A stretch of DNA of 64,000 nucleotides from Telmatactis stephensoni (Eukaryota > Cnidaria > Anthozoa > Actiniaria > Isophelliidae), in assembly GCA_029948255.1 (NCBI GenBank), contig JALIZF010001864.1, positions 186,001-250,000 of the forward strand. The letters run 5' to 3'. Below, piece by piece: positions 46,172 to 57,797 of this stretch. The notes under the pieces were generated by a model. That model was not told where the DNA came from. It worked only from the letters and a program-made list of their open reading frames with translations, and made no database searches. The position numbers and the translations under genes were made by a program. Positions within the stretch are counted from its first letter, which is position 1. Every line of letters begins with the position of its first letter.

Positions 46172-46569
46172 GCCTGGTTCACGCTAACGACGCAAGACAA
46201 TACAAGACGACGCAAGACAACGGAAAACCACGCAAGACCACGCACGATGACTCAACACAACGCATGCAAGACGATGCAAGACAACGCAAGACGACGCAAG
46301 ACGACGCAAGACGACGCAAGACGACGCAAGACGACGCAAGACGACGCAAGACGACGCAAGACGACGCAAGACAACGCAAGACAACGCAAGACGAAGCAAG
46401 ACAACGCAAGACGACGCAAGACAACGAAAGACGACGCAAGACGACGCAAGCCCGCGCAAGAAAAATAAAACCTTCCGTTCTTTTGCGCTAGCGTTTATGC
46501 TTGCGTCACTACTTTTACAAGTGAAAACACGAGCTTGGCGTTGTCTTGCTTCGATAGTGAAAACCAGGC
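46172..46569. mobile_element. inverted-ended element carrying a decamer minisatellite
   Basis: Left GCCTGGTTCACGCTAACGA and right TCGATAGTGAAAACCAGGC are imperfect inverted repeats, with CGCAAGACAA and TTGTCTTGC just inside. 46193-46462 is about 27 copies of ACGACGCAAG. Because the unit is not a multiple of three, all frames stay open, which explains the several long open frames here. Confidence 0.7.
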
Positions 46570-46975
46570 TATCGTTTTCACTGTTCTCCGATTGTGCTGT
46601 ATATGTGCCACCTGATCGACGTACACCAGAACGTTCCATTTGAACACGCAAATAGGGGTGAGGGGAGGAGAGGGATGAGGGAAAGAGGTAACAAGCTATC
46701 CCTGAGTTCCGAGACTTAAATAAGCATTATATAATTAATCTTTATTTTTGAACTCAATATTTGCCATGATGTTTGAAAAAATCAGTCATTTTGAGAGCAT
46801 TTAACAGGGCCGTATATTTGGCTTTCAACCTGGAAATGACCGTTACTAGACATAATCCACAGCAATCAGACTGGGAAGCCTGTGGCAGCTGTGCTTGTGA
46901 AAGAGTGTTGCCCCGTGAAAGATTTTAGTTGCTTGTGAAAGACTTGTGTACTGTGAAACTTTGTTCTGTGAGAGA

Positions 46976-47080
46976 TTGTTGTGTTCCACGAAACTTTGTT
47001 GTGTTCAGTGAAAGATTGTTGTGCCCCACGAAACTTTGTTGTGTTCAGTGAAAGATTGTTGTGTTCCACGAGACTTTGGG
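46976..47080. repeat. about 42-bp tandem repeat interrupted by an insertion
   Basis: Units of TTGTGTTCCACGAAACTTTG followed by TTGTGTTCAGTGAAAGATTG are repeated. The series resumes at about 47930-47985 (TGTGAAAGGCTGTTGTGTTCC, split across the next element). Confidence 0.65.
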
Positions 47081-47086
47081 CTGCGT

Positions 47087-47927
47087 TCATTATGTATACC
47101 GCAGGGGGGGGGGGGGGGGGGGCAGAAGATATTTGGGGGGATCGCAACTTTTTTAGACATTTTAGGGGGGATGCCAAATTATTATTGCAATGAAGGGGGG
47201 ATGCTCATTTTTTCAATCTTAATTACAAATGACAAACAATGCATAATACTTGAGAAATTTATTAAACAATGCCATTGAATTAGAAAATGCAAAACCACTC
47301 ATATTCAGAGCTGGATTGCATCAGTGTTAGCTACTGTCATCATTGTAATCATCATCTTCATTATCAGCATCATCAACTCCACCATCATCAGTGTCTGCAC
47401 AAGACTTTCCTTCAAGTTTATATAATGCACGCTCAACATGATGGAGAGCTTCATCGCAAAACATATCCAAGTCCCTGAGATATTTAATTGCCTTCACGTG
47501 AAACTTGCAATGCCTGCACTTTCTTACCACGAGCCCAGTTAAAAAAGCAATTTTTTGATGGAACTAGTATACATCTACACCAACAAGAAAGCATCGAAAA
47601 GTTTTGAAGAAAGTTCATTGTTGATTAACATCATGTCCTCGAATATCTACAACATATGTTAACACTGGAACGCACCAAAAACATTTGAAAAAATCAACGA
47701 AAAAAAGACCAGTCAGCTAGAAAAGCATATGTGTATATGTGGTATTGGAGGAGGGGGGGGGGGGGGGGGGTGGATCGCAATTGTTCTTCCAGCCAGGGAG
47801 GGGGGGGGGATACAAAACTTTTTGATATCAAGTTGAGGGGGATCTTGAAATTTTGCCATACTTTTAAAATATCCTCTGCCCCCCCCCCCCCCCCCCTTCC
47901 CCTGCGGTATACATAATGAACGCAGCA
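47087..47927. mobile_element. 841-bp TIR element inserted in the tandem repeat
   Basis: Perfect 28-bp terminal repeats: GCTGCGTTCATTATGTATAC (continuing CGCAGGGG) at the left and its exact complement at the right. Long G-runs lie inside the left end and a C-run inside the right end. A minus-strand open frame (47530-47327) starts without ATG. It contains CRHCKF and ends in an acidic, Asp-rich tail. It may be a fragment of a captured or transposon-encoded protein. No clear target duplication. Confidence 0.75.
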
Positions 47928-48039
47928 TTGTTGAGTTCTGTGAAAGGCTGTTGTGTTCCATAAAACTTTGTTGTGTTTTCAAAGGAATTTTGCATTGTGT
48001 TTTGCCCCTGTGGGCCACCGTATTACGATTATCCACTCT

Positions 48040-48522
48040 TCTTGCAACAGCCGCTAGAACTGTAAACTAAGGAAATAAGCCTGATAATTTTTTTAGGAAA
48101 AATCCATGATTTTGAGTTTTAGCAGGAGAGGGGTGGCTGTTCAAATACCGCGCCCAAGCTATGTTTTTGAGCCATCAGACATCGATGTCAGCGTTAATGA
48201 TACATCCCAAGTGCGCACGCAGAATTTAGTGCTTGCAGATTCCACGATATTCAACCATGTAGGAACTTGTACATGGTTGTTGAATACTCCATTTTATTTG
48301 ATTTAAATACATCCTACAAGGATAATATCGACAAAGCCTATTTCGGGAAGCAGTACACTAAAGGCTTACTTCACCACAGCTGCCAAGCTTCTTCCTAGAT
48401 TACGCATAGCCCATGCGAATTCAAAAGTTTCGCAGCGGACCAGACTGTTGACTGCTCAGGAGAAGGAGAAGTTTGAATAAAAAATTAATTTCGCTTTGGG
48501 AACTTTGATTTCTTCTTCAAAG
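48040..48522. promoter_or_regulatory. upstream region of the LRRFIP-family gene
   Basis: No TATA box was identified. A 10-bp palindrome (CAACCATGTA..TACATGGTTG) is at 48250-48278. The segment immediately before the ATG at 48523 is assumed to be 5'UTR. Confidence 0.3.
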
Positions 48523-51500
48523 ATGAGCTCAACAGCTTCTAGAAGGGGAAGGCTTTCCCGCACGGGATCTTCAGCCACTGAGGACCAAGCTTTGAATCAA
48601 ATCGCCCATGAAGTGAGTATCTGAGTTATGAGAAGGGTTTATGTACAAAATCAAGTAAAATATGGTTCTACTGGATGACAGCTCATAATTTAGCACATTT
48701 AACCAATGCTGTGCAAAATGTTCAGTCACAAATGAGCTTGGGATTGCTAGTTTAAAGTGTCCTTATCCAGTACGACAAATATTTGGTGTGATTGATGTTG
48801 TGTGCTTTGAAATTATAATTGTTATTTTTAGGCTTGGTTAAATCTGATGTTGTCATACCTTTGTGAGTATATCTTCTTCAAAAGTTTTACGAAATGATTG
48901 ACTCGGCCACTTCTTCGTTCTGGATACCTCCTTTGATTTGAAGTGGATATAAGGTTTACAACCTTAAACAATATTGTTTCAGTCTAGATACATTTAGGAT
49001 ATAAATTCGTTTCACTGACTCTCGATTGTTCTGTTTTACATTAAGGGTGTGAGGGATATAGAGAATAAAAGAAGCTCGTATATCATCCAAAACTACACAA
49101 TACACTGTTTCAATATTAAATCTACTTTACATTTTGCTCACTGATAATTATTTAGGGTAATTTGTTCGTAATGTAAGCTTGCTGTTCTCTAATGCTTATT
49201 GAAGGGCTGTTGATGGCACCCTTGTCGTGAGTGTTGGTGGTATTGTGTGTGACCTTTGTGTGTAGAACAATACTAATGAATTAGTTGTCTAGTAGCCCTG
49301 ATGAAAATATTATCACACTTGTCATTATTCTTAGATTGGATGCCAATTTTGGAAGTGGAATATTGATTTTTTCCATCTGTATGTTACCTGATTTGTCATT
49401 TGCTACCTTAAAAACACTTAAAAGTCTCTCTTACCGTAATTGAAATTGTGGTGTTGCTCTGAGGTGAAGTGGTTAATCTATTTATGCTCCAAATAAAATT
49501 AGTACCACTTTATACTTAAAGCTAAGAAGAATTAAGTGAGGTGATGGCTTGGTCTTGGTCCAAAACAAAGTTTTAGATTTTCAATATATTTCATTGCTAG
49601 GACTTAACCAGTTGATTATATATAATTTATAATTATAGTATATATTATGACTATATATGTAGGTAGCGCTATTCACGTTGGATAAATCCTTATTCAGTTA
49701 ATAAATTTCTTGGATAACACTAGATAAAAATCAGCTAGATAAGGATTTTTCCAACAGATATGGTAGAGCTATCAAACGTTGGTGAAATATTATTGGACCC
49801 ATACAAGTAAGGGTGTCCATAACAAGGTTCTTAATAATAGGAAAGTGGTCTAAGAGACATTTTTATATCCAGGTATATTGATATTTTGACATATGTACAT
49901 GCCAGGTAATCTGCACCTCATAAGATATCATCTAATTGGTTTGATAAAACAAAAGAATCTATTTGTCATTCCTGTTTTCAAAAGTTTCTTTTGTTTAGAT
50001 TCGTGGGTTACCCACCAGTTGGATGAAATTGTCTGAAAAGTGCAGGTCGCGCAGTACATGCATGTGCATTAAACTGATTGATAACATTTTAGAGCATTCA
50101 AGAAATCTTGTAAAAATCTTCAAAAAGTCACTGAAGACATTTTTAATGGTGCACCTTCAATTGTCACTACAGTCAATCAATCTCCATTGTCTGGACACCA
50201 GAAAGAAAGTCCAGATAATGGAGTGTCTGGATTAAACAAAAATTTTGGATAATCAAGGTCTTGAAAATAATTTATTAAGATTGCAATTAAGTACCATAAG
50301 AGCACATCTGATTTTCTAACTGTAGTATAGCAGTTGGTGAAAATTGTATCAACGATTGTTAAAAAAATATTTTATATTTTCAGGCAGAAGCAAGGCTATC
50401 TGCGAAAAGAGCAGCCCGGGCAGAAGCAAGGACCATCAGAATGAAAGAGCTTGAGCGTCAACAAAAAGAGGTAAAGATTTTGTTAATAAAACATCAAAGT
50501 TCACTGTTTTCAACTCCTCTTTAGCTCAATAAGCTCTTTTGTACAAATTATCTACACTCAACCAGGAGTTTTCATTGAGTTTCAGATTATATATATTAGG
50601 TATTTGATCATGTACAGTGAATCCCATTAATATAGCCATCTCTGGGCCAAAAAATGTCTGTATTAAAAGAATTTGGCTGAAATATGGAGTTGGCATAGTT
50701 TATTTGTATTAGTTTAGGTGTAAATATGTAGATTACAATGTCACCCTTGTTGCTGTGAGCCATGTTTGAACGCATTTGTTACTAACATCGTTAACATCAA
50801 CCTCTATCCATGCACGTGCATTCCATACCAAACACTTCAAATTTGTAAAAATGTCTAACTTAAAGTCTAACGTAGTAGTAGGAATATTGCATCAAGTGGC
50901 CATAATCTTGGTTAGAATTACAAAGAAATTGAACACAAGGGTATTGTAAAATCTGGCCATTGGCCATAACATGAGGTGGCTGCATTAACATGGTTATTTT
51001 GATAAGAGATTGAGAGAACTTTTACATGGCCAAACAGAGAGTCCATTGCTTGTTATAATAAGGGGTTGGCAATAATAAGGGGGTGGCAATAATAAGGGGG
51101 TGGCAATAATAAGGGGGTGGCAGTAATAAGGGGATGGCTTTGATAAGTGGATGTCAGTAATAAGGGGGGTGGCTGTAATAAGGGGGGTGGCTGTAATAAG
51201 GGGGTGGCTGTAATAAGGGGATGGCCGTAATAAGGGGGTGGCTGTAATAAGGGGGTGGCAGTAATAAGGGGATGGCAGTAGTAAGGGGGGTGGCTGTAAT
51301 AAGGGGGGTGGCAGTAATAAGGGGATGGCTTTGATAAGGGGATGGCAGTAATAAGGGAATGGCATTGATAAGGAGGTGGCTGTAATAAGGGGGTGGCCAT
51401 AGTAAGGGGATAGCAGTAAGAAGGGGATGGCAGTAATAAGGGATGGCAGTAATAAGGGGGTGGCCATAATAAGGGGGTGGCTGTAATAAGGGGATGGCTG

Positions 51501-54500
51501 TAATAAGGGAATGGCAGTAATAAGGAATGGCAGTAATAAGGGGATGGCAGTAATAGGGGGTTGCAGTAATAAGGGGGTGGCCATAATAAGGGGATGGCAG
51601 TAATAAGGGGGTTGCAGTAATAAAGGGTGGCAGTAATAAGGGGGTGGCAGTAATAAGGGAGTGGCTGTAATAAGGGGGTGGCTGTGAACCACAATATACA
51701 TATACTTACAAAATGTGTTACTTATTAGGCTGAAGCAGAAATGGATAAACAGTATAAAGTAAGTCATCTATAGTGATGTGCAAACAGTGTTTCCATGTGG
51801 TCATACCCTTTAAGTTTGACACTTATCCTAAATGGGCTACCTTTTCTGGGGTCCAAAAAGTTAATTGAGTCAGGCCCATCGGGTAAATCATTGGGTAAAT
51901 CATTATCCATTGAATAGAATGATGACATTTTCCAATCCATTTATAGTATAGTCGACCTTCATGCAACAAACTTTATGTACATTTTACCCATAACTAGAGT
52001 GCATTTCTTCTCTATGTATTTTAGATGACTGCTGTAAATGTTGGTCGGTCAGTATCAGCTGGTGGACTTAGTAATCTTGCAAAGGATGAAGATACAGAAA
52101 TGAATGGGCCGTTAGTTCCAGAAAAGATTCTAAAAACTGCACAGGTAAATAATCATGGAATATTTAATTAAAAAGAGAGTACTTATTTACTGACATTTCT
52201 CTTCATGACAAGGCCCTTTATCAGAGTAAAAGGGCCAAATTACTCTCAAATGTTTGAGGCGCAAGACATCAGTTTTTTGAACTACAGTAGTTCACTCCCT
52301 AGTTTTCATCTAAATCATGCCCTTTCTATAGTTAAACGTGTAGTTCCAAAAAATATCCAAACTCTCACCATGAAGGGAATTTGTGAATGGATCCCCCTAT
52401 CCTCTGGAACTTCCATTTTTCTTCCATACAAACTCTGTAATTTTGTTCTTTCTTTGCATGACCCCCCTGCCCTCCAGAATTTCCAATTCTGTACATGGTA
52501 CTGTTTCTTTGTCCCTTCCTAAATGCAGGGATGACTTAAAATCAAACTTTTACACAGTCATGTAGTTGACAAATGTTTTTAGGGTTTTGTAGTGCCAAGA
52601 ACAATAGCTACACTTGTACATTTCGATAAAGTGTAAAACTGTTATTGATGTCACCCCAAAATTGAAGCCCTGTTCATGTACTTCATTCTCACTTTGTATT
52701 TTTTTTTTTTTTTTTGCATAGGATAACCTTCGAGATACAGAAGAAAAATATAGAAAGGCCATGGTTTCTATAGCACAGTTAGACAATGAGAAACAAGCTT
52801 TGTTATATCAAGTAGATTGTCTTAAAGACAGGTAAAGATTTTATCATAAGTTAGAGAAATGTACCCTATACTACATGTACATACTGTACATATAATTAGC
52901 CATGACTGATCACATGTTGACGTGTAATTCATTTATTTGTGTAGACTGGTTGAAGAAGAAGAAGTATCAACAGAAGTTAAAAATGAAGTTACAGATCTGA
53001 CAAAGGTACATGCAGAGCTGTTTGAATGAGTGGTTAATGATGAAGATCATTTATGTGGAGATAATTATAGCAAAATAATAGTAATAATTTTGAACTATTT
53101 ACTTTGTGACAACTGGAAGTGATAACATTTAAATTATTCTAAGACGTCATTCCCTATTGGTGCCTCGACACCATAAAGCATTGCATGACAATCCAAAGAA
53201 TGTCTGCTAAGAAGGTACATCATATAATTATGTATGTGAGCAGTTCTTTTTAATTCACACTACCGTGGACCTTTTTCTCTAGTACATGTACCTGAGCCAA
53301 CAATAATGGCATTGTGCCCAGTTACTGGTTCTATTGTAGACCTGATACTCAAGTATAAGAATGGGTATAGGTGTATAAAATGAATGCATTTAACATTTTT
53401 GGTGCTGGTACTTGGGTACTGAGTAACAGTATATAGCATAAAAGAAGTCTGGTGATTGGTTGCTTACCTACATGTTTCTGAAACTTGTGTATGAATCTCT
53501 GGAACTTGTAAATTAAAACAGTAGATAATTGGCCATTTTTGGATTCTCATGCTATTCAAAAGTAATGGAACTGTATAGAAATTAAACCTTGTATTAAATA
53601 TCTGTTAATGTTTAATATGCACTAGGAATGCAATCGACATCAACGAACTATAAAAGACAAGGATGATCAAATTCAACGTCTAAAGGATGCAATAGCATTT
53701 CGAGACAACTGGCTTGCTGTAAGTTACTTTAATTTGTTTTTTACTGAATACAAACTTTTAAAGTCAGTCTAAAGTCCAGTCACCAAGATGGCCAAAACTG
53801 TCAGCTAGCTATAAATCTTGCTGGCTACTTTGTTTCTGCAGTGGCTGGAGATGAAAGATCTTTTATGCATGCTAATGTGGTTGCATGTCTACTATTTCTA
53901 ACCAGCCAATGAAGTGATAACAAAGGTTATCAGACTACCATACATCTGTTTGCTAGGTTATCAAAGCATGTACATGGTACATGTATGATATATTTTTAAT
54001 ATGGTGACTGTTAATATGTGAGTTTCCATCTTTAAACCAAAGTAAATGTGATCAAAAATAGAATAGAACTTTCCCAAATTTGCATGACTGACCATGAAAC
54101 AATACATTCAAGTTGAGGGTGGAGTTTTCAAATCCACACGAGTTGTATATATCTACTCTAGCCTTGATATGAATCTATTGTTTTGTGGTCATTCAAAAAG
54201 AAATTTGGGGAAAGTCTTTTGTGTGGTCCCAGAAAATACAATGTATCAGTACATGTATCTCACCAAACATGGGAAAAAAATGTCAATTCCTAGTTTGGGT
54301 CAAACATGGGGCTTCCCTGGGTCTAACCAGGGAATCCCTGGGAATCTGTTCTATTTTTACAAGTTTGGTTATTATTAATAGATTCCCCATTGAAGTAAAA
54401 TAGAACAGATCCCCATTTTAGACCCAGAGAAACCCCAGGTTGGGAATTGACATTTTTTTCCTGTGAAAGAAGGAACTAGAAATTTCCAGGTGGAGGAGGA

Positions 54501-57500
54501 AAGTCATACAGAGTACAAAATCACAGAGTTTGTATGGAAGAAAGTAATGGAAGTTTTGCAGGGTTGGGAGTGGGGGTGGGTCACATTTCAATACCCCTTT
54601 GTGATGAGTATGGTAATTTTTTTGGAACCATGAGACTCTCAATAATTGTGAGTCTCATGGTTGTAATGTATATTACTAATAAGTATGATGATAATTATTA
54701 TCATTATACTTATTAGTAATATACATTTGTTCTCTAAAATGTTGTCCATCATCTATTTAATTTCTAATACTGAAAGAACTATCCTGTGCATAAATTGCAA
54801 TGCAATAATTTGAAAAGATAAAGTTGTCTGTCTTGTACCATTCACATGATAGTTCTTTAGGTCAGATATATGTCATGGATGGTACCGTCATGGACAACAT
54901 TTCTGTGAATGAATGATGGCTATTATAATATATATACTTAACTTATTATTAAACTAGATATTCATAATGCTTTTTGACAGGAAAGAGGTTTATCTCTTTA
55001 TGAAGAAAGTACAAAGGAAGATGATGAATTATCCCACGGTAATGGCAGTGTTGATGGCAATATTAGTTCAGGTATGTGCTGGTAGTAAATGGCTATACTT
55101 GTACATCCAAACAACTTCAACAACTCAGAATTTTCCTTGAAATTTCTGTCTCTGGTGGTGACGTATAGATAGTTCTGGACCATGCATTTTTTTGTGTATA
55201 AACTTATTTCAAAAAATGTTCTCACAGTAAGAGCAAGAAGTGTCAAGCCAAAACTGAAATGAATGCTGGTTTTGTTTGTAATGTATTCAAATCAGACTCA
55301 TTTCTATTGAACTAATTACAAAATATTTATGTGACTGAGCATTTTTAAGTCCTTGTTAGTGTACTGCACTCAATTCTTTTGATAACAAACTTTCTGATTT
55401 GAATACATTGTCGATTATTAGCAGCACAAAGCCAGCATTCATTTTGGGCTTGCCTTGATGCTTGTTGCTGTGAACCACTGACATCGTTTTTTGAAATAAG
55501 TGTATAAGGGTTTGGATATCACATGCTACTGCTTGTACTTGCAGTGTGCAGTCATTTGCTTAGGAGGATAATTATTTTCTGAAAAACTACACTCATGTTT
55601 TTGTAGTGAGTTTAAATCCTTATTTGCGAGTTACTCTAACATTTGCAGAATTACAAGTGGTTTGAAATTTCAAATAAAGCCACCAATATGTCATTGAAAA
55701 TTCCTGATTAACTGCTGTTCATATTTGATATGTTGCTGCACATTGTACATAGTTTATTTTTATTGTTGTTTGTTTGTTTGCACAGCAAGAAGTAGTGTAT
55801 CTGAATCCAACCTGAGTAGGTCTAACAGTCACTCAAATACTGACAAAGCTGTTTCTGAAGAAAAAGAAGCATTAGTCGCCCAGGTATTAAATATATAAAT
55901 ATATATTGTGTGAGAAATAACTGCAGGCAATAGACATAAAAGTCTTTTTTTCTGTTTTATTTTTTTACCAATGATCCAATGCCAATGTCAAATTTATATC
56001 ACTTTCTTTTGTAATGTGGGGTAAAAATGTAAAGCATGTATTAATAAATGTAAATTTATAGGTTCATAAACTTCAAGAAGAAATATTAGTTTTGAAAAGG
56101 GGAGAGAGTGACCCTCCAAAAGCAATTACAGCCGACTTAGAGGAACTTAGAAGTAAGTACATCTGTATAAGCTGTGTGACAGTTAATGTATTTTGATAAT
56201 ATAATAATTTTTCTTGATAATTCATTACTTGCTACGACAGATGTCAGTATTGAGGAAGACATTTTTAATCCAATTGTTAAGTCCAAATATCGATGACCTT
56301 GGGAAATATAGGACAAGGTTTACACATTGATAAAAGCAAGAGATTAGTGTATATAAAGACCTTTGAATTATTGAGCAGGGCAATATCTGTGTGTTTTTAA
56401 CCTTGAATTTGTAATGACCAAAATAATATGGGAGGCCTACAAATAAAGAAAATTGTCTATCACAATAATCCATGAAAGTTCCTGTTTATCTTATCCTATT
56501 TGAATGAGTGTTGTACAATACATAATATACGTTTTGAAAGTTGATAATGATAGAGGTTTTTGACTTTCAGGGGAATTTACTAGACAAATAAATGACTTTA
56601 GAATTAAACTGCAAAAAGCAGAGCAAGAAAATGCAAGGCTAGAGGGGGTGGTAAGTATTCCTCAGCTTTTAAGATTTTTTTAAAATAGGGGAAGTTGTTA
56701 ACATTTCCTGTTTGAACACATCTTGTGAAATAGCACATTTGTAACTATTGGACTGCTCCTTTGGAAATACTGACATCAAGAGAACATGTGCATCATTTTG
56801 TCTTCTTTCATGTGCATTTTTTCCTCACAAAATGGAACTATTTGAATAGACACTTTGTCATTGTTTGCCAGCAACTATTCTGGTAGGGTTAAGTACACAC
56901 ATCAGGGTTTTGAAAAAGAATTGCAAATGATGTCTGAACTTTCTTAGAATGTTTGTGGAAGTCCCACATAGGCTTTGCAATAATTATTATTTTTATGGAA
57001 AATATGTTGAATTAGTAAGCAATATTTCTGATTGCAGATGGTCCTTGACCATGCTGAATGGTATTTTGTTGTATGGCTGTCAGAAATTTATCTTTTGATA
57101 TAGGCTGTTGTACAATAAATGAATATTGTGTTGTCCTTTCAGGTAATGAGGCTTGAAAGCCAAGTAAAGCGTTACAAGACACAGGCTGAGACAGCTGTAA
57201 GTGGATGCTAATTAAGTAGTCTGGCTTTCATTGTTCAAACTTTAGCAATATTCCCTTCTGTTTTTATGTTCAAAATGTGTTTTTTTATGTTTCATTATTT
57301 TAATAATAAATGCTCCCAGGCATCATTTTCAAGAGCATTTCTGAATTTGCTTATAACAGTACTCTGGAAAATGATTCCTTGGAGCATCAAAATGTCAGTG
57401 ACTTGTTGTCATAAATTTTATTATTAAATGTTTAAAAACAAATATTTATGTTCCATTTAATCAAATTGTTTTCAATCTACATGTGTACTTGGATAATGTG

Positions 57501-57797
57501 TTCATGTAATTGCAATTATTGCTACCATTAACAGCCTCTTTTGATAATTAGGTGAGCACAGAAGATGAACTTAAGTCAGAAAATAGGAAACTAAATCGAG
57601 AGGTAATGTAAAAAAATGCTTCATTTTTGGAAGGTTTATGTGTGAATTGTTATACATGTGTAGTGATTCTTATGTTTTTATTTTCATTTCAACAGCTACG
57701 AAAAACTCAAGATGAAATAAGTGAGCTTGAAACTGCCAATGACCACTTACAAAAGAGGTTAGAAAAAATGAAAAACAGGAGAAAAGAAGAACTGTAG
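48523..57797 (+). CDS. LRRFIP2: LRRFIP-family coiled-coil protein (Flightless-I-interacting), 14 coding exons
   Basis: Exons: 48523-48612, 50384-50470, 51729-51758, 52025-52144, 52722-52831, 52945-53005, 53626-53718, 54981-55071, 55786-55883, 56062-56152, 56571-56650, 57143-57196, 57552-57602, 57696-57797. All are GT-AG, the phases agree, and the total is 385 residues. The N terminus has the family signature ([20 protein letters not shown] then [20 protein letters not shown]). Residues about 115-146 match the conserved [18 protein letters not shown] block. About 198-250 is a Ser/acidic linker. From 260 to the end there is a coiled coil including [11 protein letters not shown] and LQKRLEKMK. 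In vertebrates LRRFIP1/2 bind Flightless-I and act in Wnt/Dishevelled and innate-immune signalling, so that role here is by homology. The symbol is the family member it resembles most; an invertebrate single orthologue of LRRFIP1/2 is equally possible. Confidence 0.92.
49673..49772. mobile_element. foldback element in LRRFIP intron 1
   Basis: Left GTTGGATAAATCCTTATT and right GATAAGGATTTTTCCAAC pair, with flanking TAGCGCTAT and ATGGTAGAGCTAT-like ends. About 100 bp. Confidence 0.6.
51055..51685. repeat. 17-bp minisatellite in LRRFIP intron 2
   Basis: Roughly 36 variants of AATAAGGGGGTGGCWGT. It ends about 45 nt before the 30-nt exon 3. The unit is not a multiple of three, so long open frames on the minus strand are a by-product of periodicity. 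Single degenerate units (GAGGTGGCTGCATTAACATG) just upstream at 50973 may show the seed sequence. Confidence 0.9.
52370..52500 (+). repeat. dispersed repeat in LRRFIP intron 4
   Basis: GGAACTTCCATTTTTCTTCC, ACAAACTCTGTAATTTTGT and CCAGAATTTCCA match the reverse strand of 54480-54590. Confidence 0.55.
54269..54461. mobile_element. MITE in LRRFIP intron 7
   Basis: GGAAAAAAATGTCAATTCC at the left and GGAATTGACATTTTTTTCC at the right are perfect inverted ends. Inner blocks also pair (GGGTCTAACC with GACCC, TCTGTTCTATTTTTAC with GTAAAATAGAACAGA). Confidence 0.75.
54480..54590 (-). repeat. dispersed repeat in LRRFIP intron 7
   Basis: Reverse-orientation copy of 52370-52500. Confidence 0.55.
54628..54727. 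repeat. two adjacent palindromes in LRRFIP intron 7
   Basis: 54628-54660 has perfect 11-bp arms (CCATGAGACTC/GAGTCTCATGG). 54665-54727 has 31-bp arms with one mismatch (AATGTATATTACTAATAAGT and its complement) and almost no loop. Confidence 0.85.

Noticed and set aside
46184..46651. Several 65-155 residue frames on both strands with repeated Cys/Val/Leu/Arg or Arg/Lys/Thr units
   Set aside because: They are translations of the ACGACGCAAG decamer array.
50994..51767. 213-257 residue minus-strand frames rich in Pro, Tyr, Leu
   Set aside because: They are translations of the 17-bp minisatellite in LRRFIP intron 2.
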